Origin: Kroppenstedtia eburnea
GTDB lineage: Bacteria; Bacillota; Bacilli; Thermoactinomycetales; DSM-45169
Length of the DNA stretch: 64,000 bases
NCBI RefSeq assembly: GCF_013282215.1
Contig: NZ_CP048103.1
Coordinates: forward strand, 434,001-498,000
Direction of reading: 5' to 3'
The notes under the pieces were generated by a model. The model was not told the DNA's origin and searched no databases. It saw nothing but the letters and a program-made list of their open reading frames with translations. The position numbers and the translations under genes are program-made. Positions 30,604 to 38,580 of this stretch are shown piece after piece. How positions within the stretch are numbered: the stretch's first letter is position 1; each line of letters opens with the position of its first letter.

Positions 30604-31668
30604 ATCGAAATCGAAAATCCGTTGGTTTTTTCTTTTTTACTGGTCGTAAGGAATGAAGAGGCATATATAAAGAATTTGCTGGAATCCGTTTTGAACCAGG
30701 ACTTTCCGCAAGATCAGTATGAAGTGATCGTGGTGGACGGGGAATCCCGGGATTCAACTCCGCAAATCGTGGAGGAATTTCAGCGGCTTTATCCGGGCCG
30801 GATTCGTTATCTGTCCAATCCCCGACAAACCCTGGCACCGGGCTGGAACCTTGGAATACAGCACTCCCGCGGAGAGTATGTGATCCGGGTGGACGGGCAC
30901 AGCCAGATTCCCCGGGATTTTCTGTCCAGCACCTATCGCGTTGCACAGCGGGTGCCCGACGCTTCCTGTGTGGGAGGTGTGGTGGAAACCAAGGGGACCG
31001 GATTCTGGGGAGAGGTGAACGCTTACGTCTATTCCCATCCTTTCGGGGTCGGCAACTCCAAGTTCCGAACCACCAAAAAAAAGTGGGAAGGGTACGTGGA
31101 CACTGTCCCTTACGGGGCATACAAGCGGGAGATCTTTGATCGGGTGGGCCTGTTCAACGAAGAGCTGAACAGAAACGAGGACTTGGAAATGCATGCCCGC
31201 ATCCGCAGAAGCGGGGGATCCTTCTTTTTGTCCACCACCGTCCGGTCCACCTATTTTGTACGAAATACCCTGTCCGCCTTCCTGAAAAAATCTTACAGTG
31301 ACGGAAAATGGACGATTGTGGCCAGCAAGCGGGGCTCCGGTGTACTCCGTTGGCGTCATTATATCCCGTTGATGGTCGTCCTAACCTCGTTGCTGTTGGG
31401 GGTCGCCTCATTTTTCAGCACGGTGGCTTTGTTCACCTTGCTCGCACTGATTATAGCTTACTTTTCCATTTTGATCGGCTCGTCATGGGGGATGATTAAA
31501 AAGAGAGGATGGAAGTATTTTCTTCCCTGCATGCTGTCATTCTTCCTGTTGCATTTCAGCCGTGGTTTCGGCTCGGCCGCCAGCTATCTGAGCAGACATT
31601 ACTGGAGGGGTGACCGGGTCCATGAAGAACAGCGATATGATAAAAATGCGACCAACATTGCCCGTTGA
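30604..31668 (+). CDS. Family 2 glycosyltransferase with C-terminal membrane segments
   Basis: About 354 residues. The GT-A domain has the opening FSFLLVVRNEEAYI, the nucleotide-sugar Asp in VVDGESRDST and the DxD-like RVDGHSQIP. Two or three hydrophobic segments near residues 255-320 anchor it to the membrane, as in ExoA-like transferases. The first canonical start is TTG 30622. Family N-termini usually include the upstream ENPLV stretch, and GGGTGAT (30592-30598) sits 5 nt before an ATC at 30604, so an ATC start is possible. First gene of the polymer cluster; sugar donor and acceptor unknown. Confidence 0.8.
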   Translation: MEIENPLVFSFLLVVRNEEAYIKNLLESVLNQDFPQDQYEVIVVDGESRDSTPQIVEEFQRLYPGRIRYLSNPRQTLAPGWNLGIQHSRGEYVIRVDGHSQIPRDFLSSTYRVAQRVPDASCVGGVVETKGTGFWGEVNAYVYSHPFGVGNSKFRTTKKKWEGYVDTVPYGAYKREIFDRVGLFNEELNRNEDLEMHARIRRSGGSFFLSTTVRSTYFVRNTLSAFLKKSYSDGKWTIVASKRGSGVLRWRHYIPLMVVLTSLLLGVASFFSTVALFTLLALIIAYFSILIGSSWGMIKKRGWKYFLPCMLSFFLLHFSRGFGSAASYLSRHYWRGDRVHEEQRYDKNATNIAR

Positions 31669-32386
31669 CAGTGATCGGATTCGCCAACTCCGGATCCACT
31701 GCCAAAAACCCAGACACTTGGAGGAAATTTGGTCCTGGTATGTGTTGCGCAGGATCTCCGTCTATGTGACGTTAATGCTGGGCCGAACCCGGGTGACGCC
31801 AAACGGGATCAGTTGGTCCAGCCTCCTTTTTTTCGCCATGACCGGTTGGTTTCTGATGAGCGGGGAGGTTTGGGGCTATCTGGCGGCGATTCTCTGTTAC
31901 AATCTGGGGTATCTCTGCGATTGTCTCGATGGCGAGCTGGCCCGTCTGAAGGAAATGACCGGTCGTGTCGGCGTGTTTGTGGATACCCTGATCCGGGCCA
32001 TGAGCATTCCGATCCTGACCGGCGTTTCCCTGGCATTTCTCAGAGAAACGGGCCGGGTGGAGATCGATCTGCTCCCGGCGACACTCATCTACGGGGCGAC
32101 AGTGATCGGCACATTGGGACTGTTGGTTCCCCTCGCCTACAACTATGTGGGATTGAAAGCGGATGAAAACGATCCGGTCAGTGAGATGAGAACCTCCTCC
32201 GCCTTCATGGAGTGGTTGGCGTTTTTTACGGGAATGCCCGGCTTTTTCGCCTTGCTCTTGGTCATGATTTTGGCGGAAACCGTGATTCCGTTCCCGCTGG
32301 TCTCCTTGTTGTTGATCGTCTTTCTCGGCGTAACGGCCTTGAAAACGCTGGTTCGCCTGTATCTTACCACATCCAAGTTAAAATAG
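31622..32386 (+). CDS. CDP-alcohol phosphatidyltransferase family protein lacking the last catalytic Asp
   Basis: 254 residues with about six hydrophobic segments. The family motif D-x2-DG-x2-AR-x8-G-x3-D-x3-D reads DCLDGELAR...GVFVDTLIR, so the final Asp (usually the catalytic base) is Arg. The DNA reads GAT ACC CTG ATC CGG at this point, so it is not a translation error. The paralogue at 35865 keeps all four Asp. It may therefore be inactive, a partner subunit, or use altered chemistry. ATG 31622 overlaps the glycosyltransferase gene by 47 bp, behind GGAGGGG. Confidence 0.82.
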   Translation: MKNSDMIKMRPTLPVDSDRIRQLRIHCQKPRHLEEIWSWYVLRRISVYVTLMLGRTRVTPNGISWSSLLFFAMTGWFLMSGEVWGYLAAILCYNLGYLCDCLDGELARLKEMTGRVGVFVDTLIRAMSIPILTGVSLAFLRETGRVEIDLLPATLIYGATVIGTLGLLVPLAYNYVGLKADENDPVSEMRTSSAFMEWLAFFTGMPGFFALLLVMILAETVIPFPLVSLLLIVFLGVTALKTLVRLYLTTSKLK

Positions 32387-32445
32387 ATTGCAGCCGGATT
32401 AAATTTATGTAAAACGGATATTACAAGCGGTGAGGAGTGTATACC

Positions 32446-33162
32446 ATGAAAGTTGTGATTCTGGCAGCCGGAGTGGGCAGCCGCCTCCGTCCGGAAACCG
32501 ATGATAAACCGAAGGCGATGATTCAGGTCAACGGCAAACCCCTGGTTCAATACCAAGTGGAAAGTGTCCGCAAAGCGGGCTTTGCCGATGAGGATATCCA
32601 TGTCCTTGGCGGTTACAAAATGGAACGGATCCAGGAACACTTTGCCGGAACCGGGATCCGGTTTATTTTCAATCCCAACTATGAATCCATGAACAATATT
32701 TACTCGTTTCTGTTGACGGAGGAGATCGGGGATGACATCCTTTTGATCAACTCCGACGACTTTTTCGATGAGCGGATGATTCCCTTGCTTCTCAAAGCGG
32801 AGGCTCCCACTGCCATTCTGGTGGACAGGAAAAAAACGCTGACGGAAGAGGCGATGCGTGTCAAATTGGACGGGGAGAACCGGCTGACGTTGATCAACAA
32901 AAAGATCGCGCTGGATGAAGCGGACGGGGAATATATCGGGATTTCCAAACTGGCCCGCCCGGAACTGGAGAGCCTCTACCAGAAGGCGCGCACCATGATC
33001 GACAATGGAGAGACCGATGCCTGGTATGAAAATGTATATGAGGCTTGTGCGGCGGATCTGGAAATCATCGGGGTGGATACCGAGGGATATGCGTGGGTGG
33101 AGATCGATGATTTCAATGATCTGGAGACGGCCAAAAAACTGGCGGCCACCGTTCTGACCTGA
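32446..33162 (+). CDS. Sugar/alcohol-phosphate nucleotidyltransferase
   Basis: 238 residues. Rossmann-like nucleotidyltransferase with the N-terminal signature ILAAGVGSRLRP...KPKAMI and the metal-binding Asp pair in LLINSDDFF near residue 102. It is of the kind annotated as phosphocholine- or inositol-phosphate cytidylyltransferase. In this cluster it most plausibly makes the CDP-activated alcohol used by the phosphotransferase at 35865. CTP preference is inferred from context, not seen. ATG 32446 follows GGTGAGGAG. Confidence 0.82.
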   Translation: MKVVILAAGVGSRLRPETDDKPKAMIQVNGKPLVQYQVESVRKAGFADEDIHVLGGYKMERIQEHFAGTGIRFIFNPNYESMNNIYSFLLTEEIGDDILLINSDDFFDERMIPLLLKAEAPTAILVDRKKTLTEEAMRVKLDGENRLTLINKKIALDEADGEYIGISKLARPELESLYQKARTMIDNGETDAWYENVYEACAADLEIIGVDTEGYAWVEIDDFNDLETAKKLAATVLT

Positions 33163-33180
33163 CCGGGGAGGAGATGGGTG

Positions 33181-34275
33181 ATGACAATCAAAGTGCGGAT
33201 CCCGGTTCAGCTGATTATTGAACACAAGGCGATCCCCCACCTGTACAAGACCGAGGTGTACGAGTGGATCAAAGAGAAAAAAGTTGCCTTGGTCAGCGGA
33301 AATGGAAAAACCCGTGCCGTGACTCATGACATTGTTGAGGTGATCTCCGGCCAGGCTTCCCGCATTCAGGTGATGAGTTGTGAAAACAACAGCTTGGACA
33401 CGATCAACGAACTGGAACGGATGGTGCTGGAAGATCCCCCCGACATCATCTTCGGTGTCGGCGGGGGGAAAGCCCTGGATGTTTCCAAGGTGGTGGGAAC
33501 CCGAAGCAATGTTCCGGTGGTTCTGTTCCCCACTGCCATCTCCAGTGATGCCATCTGTTCTCCTGTCGCTGTGATCAAGATGTTGAACAAGAGTACGAGC
33601 ATCGGAGTGAAGATGCCCCAGGGCGTGGTGATCGACCTGGACCTGTTGGCTTCTTCCCCCCCGCGGCTGATGTCCGCCGGAATTGGAGACCTTCTCTCCA
33701 ACAAATCGGCTCTGTTCGACTGGCGGTTGGCCCATGCTGCCGGAAAAGAAGAGATGAACACCTTTGCCAACCTCATGGCCAACAATGCGGTGGATTCTTT
33801 TCTGAACCTGATCAACCGACCGGAGGTGGATTCCTCCCGAATGATCAAGGGAGCGGCGGAATCCTTGATCATGAGTGGAATCGCCATGTCCATCGCCGGT
33901 TCCAGCCGGCCCTGCAGCGGCTCCGAGCATCTGATCAGTCATGCGTTGGACTACCATTGCGGTGGAAAAGCCCTCCACGGAGAGCAGGTGGCTCTCGGAG
34001 TGCTGTTCAGCGAATATCTTCAGGGACAGCGGGAGCAAGTGGAGAAATTGGGCCCGATCTATGAAAAACTGGGCCTGCCCGCCCATTATGAGGATCTGGG
34101 TTACACCCGGGAAGAGATGCACCGGGCGATCCGCAAAGCTCCGTCGATGCGGAACCGGTACACCATCCTGAACGAGTTTGAACTGACGGACGAATCAATA
34201 GATCAAATCCTGGACGAAGTTTACCCCGAGCAAGCAAAAAATCGATACCAATTGACGGGTTCGTCCTCGGGATAA
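33181..34275 (+). CDS. sn-glycerol-1-phosphate dehydrogenase-like (AraM/EgsA) protein
   Basis: 364 residues of the iron-containing/polyol dehydrogenase superfamily. The NAD(P)-binding GVGGGKALDVSK is near residue 98. Candidate metal ligands are Asp in GIGDLLSNKSALFDW, His in GSEHLISHALDYH and His in ALHGEQVALG, the pattern of G1P dehydrogenases. B. subtilis AraM supplies G1P to PcrB, and a pcrB gene lies 15 kb downstream here. Within this cluster, however, it more likely makes the polyol phosphate that is then CDP-activated. ATG 33181 lies 7 nt behind GGGGAGGAG. Confidence 0.8.
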   Translation: MTIKVRIPVQLIIEHKAIPHLYKTEVYEWIKEKKVALVSGNGKTRAVTHDIVEVISGQASRIQVMSCENNSLDTINELERMVLEDPPDIIFGVGGGKALDVSKVVGTRSNVPVVLFPTAISSDAICSPVAVIKMLNKSTSIGVKMPQGVVIDLDLLASSPPRLMSAGIGDLLSNKSALFDWRLAHAAGKEEMNTFANLMANNAVDSFLNLINRPEVDSSRMIKGAAESLIMSGIAMSIAGSSRPCSGSEHLISHALDYHCGGKALHGEQVALGVLFSEYLQGQREQVEKLGPIYEKLGLPAHYEDLGYTREEMHRAIRKAPSMRNRYTILNEFELTDESIDQILDEVYPEQAKNRYQLTGSSSG

Positions 34276-34287
34276 GGAGTCGCGAAC

Positions 34288-35106
34288 ATGCTCGCACATC
34301 TGATGAAATACAAGGAACTGATGTATTTCCTGGTTCACAAGGAATTGAAGGTTCGGTACCGCAACTCCCTGTTCGGTTTCTTTTGGACCCTGCTGGAACC
34401 CTTGGGGTTGATGGCGATCTACACCTTGGTGTTCGGGTATATCATCGATCTGAACAAGGGAATCGATCCCTATCCCCTGTATGTGTTGGCGGGATTGATC
34501 CCCTGGACTTTCTTCAATAACTCGATCCGAAAAGGGACCAAGGCATTATCCGGCAATGCCTCTCTGATCAAAAAGGTGTATTTTCCCCGGGAAATATTCC
34601 CGTTGACGATGTTGATCTCCAATCTGGTCAACTTCATTCCGGCTTTTGCTCTCGTCTTTATCATGGCGGTGGCATATGGGCAATCGATTCAATGGGATTA
34701 TCTGGCGATGCTGCCCGGAGTGATCCTGTTGCAGGCACTTTTTACGCTGGCCCTTGCCTTGCTGGTGTCTGTGCTGAATGTTTACTACCGGGATGTGGAG
34801 TTTATCGTCAACCTGGTGATGCGGGCCTGGATGTATCTCTGCCCGATCATCTATCCGATCTCCATTCTGTATGAAGAGAAGTCCAGTGAGCTGGTTCAGC
34901 AGTTTGCCGACCTGTATTTCCTGAACCCGATGGCGGTGATGATCTCCATGTACCACGGGGTTTTCTTTGACGACCAAGGGTTGCCCGATAAGTTCGGCAT
35001 TCCCGGTTTTTGGCTGATCTATACCGTGGCTTTGACCGTGATCCTGTTCTTGGCGGCTTGGGTATTGTTCAGACGGATGAATCGCCGTGTAGGGGAAGTG
35101 ATCTGA
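34288..35106 (+). CDS. ABC-2 type polysaccharide/polyol-phosphate exporter permease
   Basis: 272 residues with six hydrophobic segments and the Wzm/TagG opening LVHKELKVRYRNSLFGFFWTLLEPL. The short interfacial stretch KKVYFPREIFPL is typical of export permeases for O-antigen or teichoic acid. With the ATPase that follows (2-bp gap) it forms a complete exporter. It is expected to flip a lipid-linked polymer across the cytoplasmic membrane. Confidence 0.92.
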   Translation: MLAHLMKYKELMYFLVHKELKVRYRNSLFGFFWTLLEPLGLMAIYTLVFGYIIDLNKGIDPYPLYVLAGLIPWTFFNNSIRKGTKALSGNASLIKKVYFPREIFPLTMLISNLVNFIPAFALVFIMAVAYGQSIQWDYLAMLPGVILLQALFTLALALLVSVLNVYYRDVEFIVNLVMRAWMYLCPIIYPISILYEEKSSELVQQFADLYFLNPMAVMISMYHGVFFDDQGLPDKFGIPGFWLIYTVALTVILFLAAWVLFRRMNRRVGEVI

Positions 35107-35108
35107 CG

Positions 35109-35858
35109 ATGGAAGCGATTGTCGTCAACAATCTGACCAAGTATTTCCGGAAAGCATATGATAAAACACTGAAAGGCTTCTTCATCTCGTTGGTAAAAGG
35201 GGAAAAACGTTATAAAGAATTTACGGCTTTGAATGGTGTTTCCTTCCAGGTGAACAAGGGGGAGTCCTACGCCATCATCGGAAAAAATGGAGCGGGGAAA
35301 AGCACACTGTTCAAGGTGTTGTCCGGAATCATTCATCCCGATTCCGGCGAGGTGAAGATCCAAGGGAAGGTGGCCCCCCTGATTGAGCTGGGGGCGGGTC
35401 TGTCCCGGGATCTGACCGGTGCGGAAAATATCCGGCTCAACTGTGCCATCTTTGGCTTGGATAAAAAGCGGATCGCTGAAGTTTATCCAAAAATCGTGGA
35501 GTTTTCCGAGCTGGATGAGTTTATCAACACTCCGGTCAAATTCTACTCATCGGGGATGAAGGCCCGGTTGGGTTTTTCCATTGCCATCCACATCGATGCG
35601 GACATCATTCTGATCGATGAAGTGTTGGCCGTCGGGGATAAGGATTTTAAGCAAAAGTGTTATACCAAGATGGAAGAGCTTCGCGAATCGGGAAAAACCC
35701 TGGTGATCGTCTCCCACAGTCTGAAACCCTTGCGCCGGATCTGTGACCGGGCCTTGATCCTGGAGAAGGGTCAGGTGATGGATGTCGGGAGCATCGATGA
35801 GATGATCGACAAGTATCAGGATGAGAAGAAAACGAAGAAAAAGAAGAAAGGAGCGTGA
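35109..35858 (+). CDS. ABC exporter ATPase (Wzt/TagH type)
   Basis: 249 residues. Walker A GKNGAGKST near residue 60, signature YSSGMKARLGFS near 145 and Walker B ADIILIDEV near 166. Like other TagH/Wzt ATPases it has the IELGAGLSRDLTGAENI stretch. It lacks the long C-terminal carbohydrate-binding domain and ends in a lysine-rich tail. The open frame extends upstream to 35010, but ATG 35109 begins the standard N-terminus. Confidence 0.92.
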   Translation: MEAIVVNNLTKYFRKAYDKTLKGFFISLVKGEKRYKEFTALNGVSFQVNKGESYAIIGKNGAGKSTLFKVLSGIIHPDSGEVKIQGKVAPLIELGAGLSRDLTGAENIRLNCAIFGLDKKRIAEVYPKIVEFSELDEFINTPVKFYSSGMKARLGFSIAIHIDADIILIDEVLAVGDKDFKQKCYTKMEELRESGKTLVIVSHSLKPLRRICDRALILEKGQVMDVGSIDEMIDKYQDEKKTKKKKKGA

Positions 35859-35864
35859 TGCTCT

Positions 35865-36854
35865 TTGAGTGGGGACAGAGGTAAATTCTCTCTGGAAGAT
35901 GTAAAAGAAACCTACAAGAAAAAAGATGCCTGGTGGACCGTGCTGCTCGTGGATCCTGTTGCCTCCCGCCTGATCGTGCCCACGGCCAATTATACGAACA
36001 TCACGCCCAATCAACTTTCACTGTTCTCTTTTGCATTGGGGATGGCATCGGTTTATTGCTTCTTTCTGGGGAGCCCCACCGCCTTGGTGGTGGGTGCAAT
36101 CCTGTATCATATCAGTTTCATCATTGACTGTATGGACGGAAAAATCGCCCGCCTGAAGGGGACGGGATCCACCTTCGGGGTGTTGTTGGACATCAGTCTG
36201 GACCATATCCGGGTCGTTCTTGCCGCGGCGGCACTCACCTACAGCCAGTATCGGATCACAGAGGATGTCACCTATCTGTATCTTGGCTTTTTGTTCCTGG
36301 CTGCCTATTGTGCCCGCCATATCAACGCCCTGCAGTTGTACAAGCTTCGGCGGGAGATGCGTGGCAAACTCCGTAAAGCAAAACGTAAATTGAAACAGAC
36401 CGGTGAAGCCGCCGGCATCGTCATTGAAATTCCGGAAGAAACCGAAGCGGACAAACCGGAAGAAGAGGAAGACGAATCGGAACGGGATCACGAAACGGTG
36501 AACACCGAATTGTTGCAGAAGAAAAAGTTTGATCTGCAACAGGAATTCAAGTCGAAGTTCAGCACTTACATGAAGATAAGAGAATTCTTCCTGGATAAGC
36601 GGATCCGGATGCATCTGTTCAGCGGAATTGAATTCCAGATGTTTGTGTTTGTGGTGGCACCCATCATTGGATTTTTGAAGGAGACCATCTTTTTCGGGGC
36701 GATCCTGTTGATGGCCTTTGAGGCAGCCATCCTTTACAAAATCTGGCTCTCCACCAAAGATTTCCAACGGGAACAGGACAAAATTGAAACAGCCACGGCG
36801 GCTATTGAAGCGACCCTTCCTCCTGAGGAAAGGGAGACGGCTGAGAACCGTTAA
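35865..36854 (+). CDS. CDP-alcohol phosphatidyltransferase with charged insertion
   Basis: 329 residues. The catalytic motif is complete: DCMDGKIAR...GVLLDISLD near residues 88-111. Between about residues 160 and 225 is an unusual highly charged, probably coiled-coil stretch (EETEADKPEEEEDESERDH) that ordinary members lack; it may contact other cluster proteins. Hydrophobic segments flank it. It probably transfers an alcohol phosphate from CDP-alcohol to a lipid or glycan carrier. TTG 35865 is the first usable start. It ends the cluster before a terminator. Confidence 0.85.
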   Translation: MSGDRGKFSLEDVKETYKKKDAWWTVLLVDPVASRLIVPTANYTNITPNQLSLFSFALGMASVYCFFLGSPTALVVGAILYHISFIIDCMDGKIARLKGTGSTFGVLLDISLDHIRVVLAAAALTYSQYRITEDVTYLYLGFLFLAAYCARHINALQLYKLRREMRGKLRKAKRKLKQTGEAAGIVIEIPEETEADKPEEEEDESERDHETVNTELLQKKKFDLQQEFKSKFSTYMKIREFFLDKRIRMHLFSGIEFQMFVFVVAPIIGFLKETIFFGAILLMAFEAAILYKIWLSTKDFQREQDKIETATAAIEATLPPEERETAENR

Positions 36855-36860
36855 CTGAAA

Positions 36861-36896
36861 ACACGGACCCCCTGGTGGATCAGGGGGTCCGTGTTC
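36861..36896 (+). terminator. Terminator at the end of the polymer cluster
   Basis: ACACGGACCCCCTG / CAGGGGGTCCGTGT stem. It serves the plus-strand cluster and, read from the other side, the convergent small gene at 36897. Confidence 0.88.
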
Positions 36897-37118
36897 TTAT
36901 CCGATGGAATCCAGGTTCATGGTCAGTTTTTCCCCCTGGATGCTGAGAGCCCCCAAGGGGACTTCAAACCACCAAGCGCCTTGTGTCTTTTTGACGGGGG
37001 TGTAACCGGCCCTTTTCAGGTTACGGGCCATGCCCCAACTGGCTGTATAGACTAAGGCGGTTTGTCCCGCTTCATCAAATTGGATCACGGTCTCTTTTTC
37101 TTCTTCGGTCAGAGACAT
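36897..37118 (-). CDS. Small hypothetical protein
   Basis: 73 residues, soluble, with an acidic N-terminus (SLTEEEKET) and several Trp residues (SWGMARNLKRAGY, GAWWFEVPLGALS). A good GAGGAGAG site lies about 9 nt before the ATG. I do not recognise the family. Confidence 0.65.
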   Translation of the reverse strand: MSLTEEEKETVIQFDEAGQTALVYTASWGMARNLKRAGYTPVKKTQGAWWFEVPLGALSIQGEKLTMNLDSIG

Positions 37119-37351
37119 ACTTTCTCACTCTCCTCTGTGGAAACATCTCGATCATACGTTCCCCATGCTGTATATCATACCATGATTCTCATGGATTGCC
37201 ACCGATCCCCGGATGGCAGAAAGGAGAAGCAAATCTTCCTTTCTTCTAAAATAAAGGGGAGACCGGGGAAGATTCAAGGGAAATTTTCTGAAGACGGGAA
37301 TAAAAATAAAAAGACTCCGCCATGGACAGCGGAGTATGGTAAAAAAGGGGA

Positions 37352-37987
37352 TCAGGTCTGTTTAACACTGAGCGTCCGGAAACCCCGTCGGTTCAGCTTT
37401 TCACGGATCGCTTTCACCTTCGGTGTGGGTGCGAGTTTTAACAGGATTCGCCGCGCTGCGGCTTCTCCCGCATCAAAAGTCGTCACGGAAATAATATTCA
37501 CCTGGTAAGGCTTCAAAGCCTCCAACAGGTGTTCCAGTGTATAGGGGGAGTCAGTCACGACCCCGAGCAAGATCCGGATGCCTTTGACACCATACCCCAT
37601 GGCGATGGCCATGGCTGATTCAATATCGCTGATTTTTACAATGCCTGCCAAGGTGGAATCCTTTTTATCCACGATGGGGACAAATGGATGGCGGATCACC
37701 AGTGGCAGTGTCTCTTCAAAGTCGCTGTCCAGGTGGAGTGATTGAATCGGCTCCACCGCCGGAGTAATCGGTTGGGTGCGGAACGAGGACTCCCATCCCT
37801 TCTGATGCAACAGAGATTGGAAAATGCTTTTGTACCCGGTGACTCCCGCCAGGCGTCCCTGACCATCCACCACCGGAGCGGATTCCAATCCCTGCTCTTC
37901 CAACAGATCCAATGTTTCCTGAATGGTGGCGTCCACCGGGACGGTCGTCAATTGGGAACGGGGTGTCATGCAATTGCGGATGAACAT
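37352..37987 (-). CDS. CBS-domain protein with C-terminal ACT-like region
   Basis: 211 residues. Two CBS motifs span roughly residues 1-55 and 75-125 (CMTPRSQLTTVPVDATI, GLESAPVVDGQGRLAGV, FVPIVDKKDSTLAGIV). The rest (GIRILLGVVTDSPYTLEHLL, INIISVTTFDAGEAAARR) has the betaalphabeta look of an ACT domain. The layout resembles AcuB-like proteins, so it is probably a small-molecule sensor. The start is placed at ATG 37987 behind GGGGGA; the longer frame lacks a site. Confidence 0.78.
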   Translation of the reverse strand: MFIRNCMTPRSQLTTVPVDATIQETLDLLEEQGLESAPVVDGQGRLAGVTGYKSIFQSLLHQKGWESSFRTQPITPAVEPIQSLHLDSDFEETLPLVIRHPFVPIVDKKDSTLAGIVKISDIESAMAIAMGYGVKGIRILLGVVTDSPYTLEHLLEALKPYQVNIISVTTFDAGEAAARRILLKLAPTPKVKAIREKLNRRGFRTLSVKQT

Positions 37988-38067
37988 GTACTCAATTCCC
38001 CCTTCTATGGTCACCCCAATATATGTTGGAGTCAAAGAGGGAATGTGGGTTTAACAGCAGAAAAAAG

Positions 38068-38196
38068 TTACCGGTTTCTGTTTCGGCGGCGGAACATATT
38101 GATCACCAGTCCCAATACCACCAAGGAACCCACCGCGGTCAGGATGACAAAGGAGTAATCGTTCCATTTGTCGTTAAGAGCCCACAACTGTTCCAA
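38068..38196 (-). CDS. Single-pass small membrane protein (42 aa)
   Basis: Forty-two residues from TTG 38196 to TAA 38068. An acidic/aromatic N-terminus (MEQLWALNDKWNDY) is followed by one hydrophobic helix (FVILTAVGSLVVLGLVI) and a basic tail (RRRNRNR), giving an N-out/C-in topology. A strong AGGAGGGG site lies 7 nt upstream. It starts 3 bp after the DUF2892 gene's stop, so the two are likely co-translated. Family unknown. Confidence 0.72.
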   Translation of the reverse strand: MEQLWALNDKWNDYSFVILTAVGSLVVLGLVINMFRRRNRNR

Positions 38197-38199
38197 GTC

Positions 38200-38451
38200 T
38201 TACCCCTCCTGTCGATCCAGAGTGTTCATGTGCCGCGGTCCGGTATTCCGTGTGGAGATTCCCATGGTGAACAACATGGGACAAAAGCGGGTGATTCCCT
38301 CCGCCACTTTCATGGCTGACAATCCGGCCACCATCAGCGGCATCAGGCCGGCAGGGCGTTGGACCAGCCGGGAGACACTCCAGGCGAGCCCGGTCAAACC
38401 GCAGGTGATTCTCATCAGTGCATCCCATGTTCCCACATTTTTTTGCATCAT
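38200..38451 (-). CDS. DUF2892 family membrane protein
   Basis: 83 residues. The DUF2892 (YgaP-like inner membrane domain) pattern is clear: MQKNVGTWDALMRITCGL, a hydrophobic middle and FCPMLFTMGI near the end with the conserved Cys-Pro. Two membrane hairpin helices are expected. Two adjacent ATGs (38451, 38448) follow GGAGGTGAAGG. Function unknown. Confidence 0.82.
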   Translation of the reverse strand: MMQKNVGTWDALMRITCGLTGLAWSVSRLVQRPAGLMPLMVAGLSAMKVAEGITRFCPMLFTMGISTRNTGPRHMNTLDRQEG

Positions 38452-38580
38452 CCTTCACCTCCCCCGACGGGATGTTTTCGCTCTTATTATGATCGGCGCT
38501 GTCTCCCGTATACGGAGGACGGGCTCTGGTGGGTTGTGGTAGCATGGAAGTAAAAAATGGATCAGAGGGGAGACAGATCA

